From CAZBEA01 sp964519355 (lineage in GTDB: Bacteria; Patescibacteriota; Microgenomatia; Levybacterales; GWA1-39-11): 33,609 bases of DNA. Under the pieces are notes generated by a model. That model was not told the DNA's origin, did not search any database, and was given only the letters and a program-made list of their open reading frames with translations. The stretch covers positions 1 through 33,609 of the forward strand of contig CAZFJW010000004.1 of the NCBI GenBank assembly GCA_964519355.1, written 5' to 3'. A program made the position numbers and the translations under genes. Below, in pieces: positions 30,092 through 33,609 of this stretch. How positions within the stretch are numbered: the stretch's first letter is position 1; each line of letters opens with the position of its first letter.

Positions 30092-31788
30092 AAATAATAC
30101 ACTATCTATTTTGTGTTTTGTTATCTGCAGTCATTTTGTTGATTGTGGTTTTGCCTCTTTTTCAGAATTCATATTTTCCGATGCATGATGACACTCAGCC
30201 CACCAGAATATATCTGATGGCACAAGCTCTTGAAGATGGTCAATTTCCAGTTCGATGGGTTCAATACTTAGGATATGGATATGGATATCCAATTTTTAAT
30301 TTTTACGCTCCTTTACCATATTATGTTGGGTCAATACCAATTTTATTAGGTTTTGATGCAGTCGATTCGGCTAAAATTCTGTTTGGGCTTGTAACTGCTG
30401 GTGCATTTATAACAATGTTTTTTCTTCTTAAACATTTTGTTAAAACAGGTGCAGCTATTGCTGGAGCCACTGTTTATTTACTTTTCCCGTATCATGCAGT
30501 TAATACATACGTCAGGGGTGCATTGAGTGAACAGTTTGGATACTTGTTAATTCCTCTCGTGATACTGTTCTACGTTAAAATGTTTGAAGGAAAAAGTAAT
30601 TCAAAAAAATGGGTCACTTTTTTCTCAATTTTTTTAAGTGTTTTAGTAATTTCTCATAATTTATCTGCGCTAATGGCTGCAATTGTTTTTTTGCCTCTTG
30701 TTATTGTCCATTTTACCTTTAGCAAAAAGAAAGTTTTACATCTGAAATATTTATTTATATCACTATTGCTTACATTCGGCCTCGGCGCTTTTTATATTTT
30801 ACCTGTTATATTCGAATCATCTTTCACGAATGTAAGTTCGCAAGTTGGGGGTGGGGCAGATTTTAAGGATCACTTTGTGTGTTTTGAACAGTTTTGGAAT
30901 AGTAGCTGGGGTTTTGGAGGGTCTGCCCCTGGGTGTCTTGATGGACTCAGCTTCAAGCTTGGAAAATCTAATATTGTATTTGGACTTGTTTCATTACTAT
31001 TCATATTGGCCACTATTATATGGAAAAAAGCGAAACAAAGACTCAGTTTTGAATTAATTATTCCTTTGTGGGTGATCGCTTTTTCTATGTTTTTAATGCT
31101 CCAGATTTCTGATGTATTCTGGAATACCATCCCGCTCTTAAAATTCATTCAATACCCATGGAGATTTCTTGCTTTTGCAGGACTAGGAATTTCGTTTTTA
31201 ATTGGTGCCGCATTACATTCAATTGATAGGGTATTTGAGAAAAAATTTGTAACTTTTGCTGCTGCGTTAATAGTAATTGTTGTTACGATAGCAGATAATA
31301 GTACGCTATTTTCTCCTCAAGCATCTTTAATAAAGGATGTTTCTCGGTATACTTCACCGGACTCAATAGAGTATGAAATATCAAAGATTTCAGATGAGTA
31401 TATGCCTAAAAATTTCAAAAAACCTCGAAATCTACAAGATATTCCAAACAAATATTTTCTTTCTAAAAATGCTAAAGTTTTTATAACAAAAGAGAATGCG
31501 AGCTCAAAAAAAATTAGTGCATATATTAAGACAAATCAGAAGGAAGAAATTGCTGTTAGAATCGCGCCTTACCCGGCATGGGAGTATTATTTAGATGGGA
31601 AAAAGACACAACTGAAGAACCTGAACAATGGTATTTTAATACATGTTCCACCGGGGGAACATAATGTTGTGCTTAAATTTAACCAAACCTTGATTGAAAA
31701 AGCTGGTAATATAGTAAGTCTTTTCACCATTCTTATACTTGGAGCTGTTATAATATTTAAAAGAATCTATGGCAAAAAAAATATCTGA
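30088..31788 (+). CDS. PTPS-related membrane protein, paralog 3
   Basis: This is the third paralog, 566 residues. The first loop has HDDTQPTRIYLMAQ (residues 33-46), DGQFPVRW, GYGYGYPIFNF and LPYYVG, and later RGALSEQFGYLLIPL. A loop with two Cys (CFEQFWNSSWGFGGSAPGC) is peculiar to this copy and could hold a disulfide outside the membrane. The C-terminal beta domain has PYPAWEYYLDGKKT and PPGEHNVVLKF. It is probably a GT-C glycosyltransferase; the differing first-loop residues among the three copies suggest different sugars or acceptors. It overlaps both neighbours (4 and 20 bases). Confidence 0.85.
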   Translation: MKIIHYLFCVLLSAVILLIVVLPLFQNSYFPMHDDTQPTRIYLMAQALEDGQFPVRWVQYLGYGYGYPIFNFYAPLPYYVGSIPILLGFDAVDSAKILFGLVTAGAFITMFFLLKHFVKTGAAIAGATVYLLFPYHAVNTYVRGALSEQFGYLLIPLVILFYVKMFEGKSNSKKWVTFFSIFLSVLVISHNLSALMAAIVFLPLVIVHFTFSKKKVLHLKYLFISLLLTFGLGAFYILPVIFESSFTNVSSQVGGGADFKDHFVCFEQFWNSSWGFGGSAPGCLDGLSFKLGKSNIVFGLVSLLFILATIIWKKAKQRLSFELIIPLWVIAFSMFLMLQISDVFWNTIPLLKFIQYPWRFLAFAGLGISFLIGAALHSIDRVFEKKFVTFAAALIVIVVTIADNSTLFSPQASLIKDVSRYTSPDSIEYEISKISDEYMPKNFKKPRNLQDIPNKYFLSKNAKVFITKENASSKKISAYIKTNQKEEIAVRIAPYPAWEYYLDGKKTQLKNLNNGILIHVPPGEHNVVLKFNQTLIEKAGNIVSLFTILILGAVIIFKRIYGKKNI

Positions 31789-32482
31789 ACTGTCTGTATT
31801 TTTTCCTTTTTGGAATGAGGAAGAAAATATTGTATCTGTTGTTGAGCAGGCAATCTCTATAGCTAAGAAAAGTGCTTCTAAGTATGAGATCGTTATGGTT
31901 GATGATGGCTCTTCTGATTCGACTTTTGAGAAAGCCGAATCCCTTTCTAAAAAGTATCCAAATCTACGTGTTATTTCTCACTCTCCGAATAGGGGGTATG
32001 GTGCGGCACTGAAATCAGGCTTTGAATCAGCAAAATATAAGTATGTTGTTTTCACCGATGGTGATGGTCAGTTTGATTTTGCTGAAGTTACAAAATTTAT
32101 CGATAAAATTGAATCATGCGACATTGTTATTGGATATAGAAAAAAAAGGAAAGACCAGTTTGTAAGACATCTGCTTATGTACATGCTTAAGGTTTGGGAT
32201 TTTATATTTTTTAGATTTTATTACAAAGATATTGATTGCGGATTTAAAATGTTTAAAAAAGATGCCCTTGATTCAATAATGCCCTTGCGGTCTGAAGGAG
32301 CGATGATAACAACAGAAATCTTGGCCAAAGCTAAAAGAAAAAAGCTGAAGATAAAACAAGTCGAAGTTACTCACTATCCTCGAAAGTTTGGGTCCCCAAC
32401 AGGAGCCAATCTTCCAGTAATTGTAAGGGCAGTTCTGGAAAGTTTCATGTTATGGTTCGATATTCACAATGGAAGAGTTTAA
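31769..32482 (+). CDS. Second DPM1-like GT2 glycosyltransferase
   Basis: This 237-residue GT-A enzyme has SVFFPFWNEEENI at the start, VDDGSSDST (44-52), NRGYGAALKSGF (74-85), FTDGDGQFD (95-103, metal-binding D-x-D) and DIDCGFKMFKK (about 153-163). These are the standard motifs of polyprenyl-phosphate hexose synthases and related GT2 enzymes. It has no membrane helix apart from a weak hydrophobic patch near KVWDFIFFRFYY. It probably charges polyprenyl phosphate for the GT-C genes just upstream. It overlaps the preceding gene by 20 bases and the flippase by 14. Confidence 0.9.
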   Translation: MAKKISELSVFFPFWNEEENIVSVVEQAISIAKKSASKYEIVMVDDGSSDSTFEKAESLSKKYPNLRVISHSPNRGYGAALKSGFESAKYKYVVFTDGDGQFDFAEVTKFIDKIESCDIVIGYRKKRKDQFVRHLLMYMLKVWDFIFFRFYYKDIDCGFKMFKKDALDSIMPLRSEGAMITTEILAKAKRKKLKIKQVEVTHYPRKFGSPTGANLPVIVRAVLESFMLWFDIHNGRV

Positions 32483-33609
32483 TATTCATTTTGTTGCCAA
32501 GCAGTCAGTAAGGGGCATAGCAGCTCTTATTTCTCGAACATTTCTTATTCAAGTTCTTGGAGTTGTAACAAGTATTATTCTTACTATTTTTCTGACACCG
32601 GAAATTTTCGGAGTATATTTTGTTGTTGCATCAATAATTGTTTTTTTAAATTACTTTCAAGATATTGGTCTTGCTGCATCACTAATTCAAAAAAAAGAAG
32701 AACTTACAAAGGAAGATTTACAGACAACGTTTACAGTTCAAGAATTTTTAGTGCTGCTGCTTGTTATTCCAAGTCTTATTTTTTCAAAACAAATTGCAGC
32801 GTTCTACAAGCTTGATAATGATGGATGGATGCTGCTTGTTGCTCTTCTTGTGTCATTTTTCCTTTCATCACTCAGAACGATACCAACAGTTTTACTTGAA
32901 AGAAATTTAAATTTTAAAAAACTCGTTCTCCCACAAATAGTAGAAAGTGTTCTATATAACATTTGCCTTATTACTTTTGCAATTATGGGACTTGGTGTAA
33001 AAAGTTTTACTATCGCAATTTTAGTAAGAAGCATATCGGGGCTTATTGTTCTGTATTGTATTCAAAGATGGCCGATTGGGATTTCATTTCATAAGCATGT
33101 TTTTAAAAAACTTGTTACATTTGGAATTCCATTTCAAACACATTCGATTCTTGCTCTTGTTAAGGACGACCTTTTGACTATCTACCTTGGGAAAGTATTG
33201 TCTTTTCAACAGATGGGTTACGTTGGTTTTGCACAAAGATATGCATTTCTTCCATTAAGACTTATTATGGATAATGTTATCAAGGTAACATTTCCTTCTT
33301 TCTCAAGACTTCAGGATGACCGAGAGGGCTTGAGGATCGGGGTGGAAAAGTCATTATTTCTTATTTCTACTTGCCTTTTCCCAACAGTTGTAGGGATGGC
33401 TATGCTTTCTAAATTCTTGATTGAGATTTTTCCTGCATATCAAAAATGGGAACCTGCGCTCATATCATTGTACTTTTTTGCACTAAATACGATTTTTTCC
33501 TCTTTATCTACTCCACTAACAAATTTCTTAAATGCAATCGGAAAGGTAAAAATTACTTTATATTTTATGACATTTTGGACAGCAGCAACATGGATTTTAA
33601 CATTTATTC
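32469..33609 (+). CDS. Polysaccharide flippase (Wzx/RfbX-like), 3'-truncated by window edge
   Basis: An open frame starts at ATG 32469, inside the end of the GT2 gene, and runs off the right edge without a stop (380 codons visible). The protein opens with SVRGIAALISRTFLIQVLGVV and LTPEIFGVYFVVASI, typical of the first two helices of MOP-superfamily lipid-linked oligosaccharide flippases (Polysacc_synt type). LLERNLNFKKL and FGIPFQTHSIL follow, with about nine to ten helices visible and F-x-L-P-L-R-x-I-M-D-N-V as in RfbX/TuaB-like members. It would move lipid-linked glycan to the outer face. It completes the logic of the cluster: sugar activation, transfer, export. Confidence 0.88.
   Translation, partial: MEEFNIHFVAKQSVRGIAALISRTFLIQVLGVVTSIILTIFLTPEIFGVYFVVASIIVFLNYFQDIGLAASLIQKKEELTKEDLQTTFTVQEFLVLLLVIPSLIFSKQIAAFYKLDNDGWMLLVALLVSFFLSSLRTIPTVLLERNLNFKKLVLPQIVESVLYNICLITFAIMGLGVKSFTIAILVRSISGLIVLYCIQRWPIGISFHKHVFKKLVTFGIPFQTHSILALVKDDLLTIYLGKVLSFQQMGYVGFAQRYAFLPLRLIMDNVIKVTFPSFSRLQDDREGLRIGVEKSLFLISTCLFPTVVGMAMLSKFLIEIFPAYQKWEPALISLYFFALNTIFSSLSTPLTNFLNAIGKVKITLYFMTFWTAATWILTFI

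Noticed and set aside
1..33609. CRISPR arrays, insertion sequences, phage genes or rRNA
   Set aside because: I saw no regularly spaced repeats, no transposase or integrase motifs, no structural phage proteins and no rRNA-like conserved blocks on either strand.

Overview
The window looks like chromosomal DNA of an AT-rich bacterium of the Candidate Phyla Radiation (Patescibacteria), possibly Microgenomates. This is inferred from short intergenic gaps, many small orphan proteins, stand-alone domain proteins (PEP-mobile domain, M41-like, DUF4230), and a long run of multi-membrane-span GT-C/YfhO/PTPS-related proteins. No 16S or ribosomal protein gene is present, so the assignment is tentative.

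Layout. Bases 3-5153 hold the C-terminal two thirds of Lon protease, a membrane-anchored orphan, a small membrane protein, a PEP-mobile (phosphohistidine) domain protein and a transglutaminase-like orphan. Bases 5154-6300 are GC-richer and hold an M50 site-2-protease-like gene. Unlike its neighbours, this gene has a long leader, a Shine-Dalgarno sequence and a TTG start. At 6425 there is a tRNA-Glu. A 44-bp copy of its 3' end, with one mismatch, recurs at 9827-9870 and brackets a 3.4-kb block that looks like an integrated cassette. The block carries a glutamate 5-kinase (proB) behind a transcription-attenuator-like leader, a divergent Sir2-fold protein and an amidohydrolase. Bases 9943-18703 are a patchwork of small, mostly singly transcribed genes on both strands: a P-loop kinase, a prolyl iminopeptidase, two GNAT acetyltransferases, a LysM protein, an M41-like peptidase, a kinase-like protein, a tRNA-Cys-like gene and several orphans.

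From 18739 to the right edge everything is on the plus strand: a DUF4230 protein, then a surface-glycan cluster. This cluster has two DPM1-like GT2 polyprenyl-phosphate glycosyltransferases near its ends (19372 and 31769). Between them lie a GT-C mannosyltransferase-like protein, two PMT/ArnT-like proteins, a YfhO-like protein and three PTPS-related membrane proteins, and a flippase runs off the right edge. From 20204 onward each gene overlaps the next by 4-29 bases, so they probably form one operon. The likely logic is that the GT2 enzymes charge polyprenyl phosphate with sugars, the GT-C enzymes transfer them outside the membrane, and the flippase exports a glycan intermediate.

The main non-coding signals are: a -10 box 6-12 bases before the start codon of about twenty genes, implying leaderless mRNAs; the tRNA-Glu direct repeat; a Pro-codon-containing leader with mutually exclusive hairpins before proB; and an odd tRNA-Cys that ends 3 bases before a start codon.
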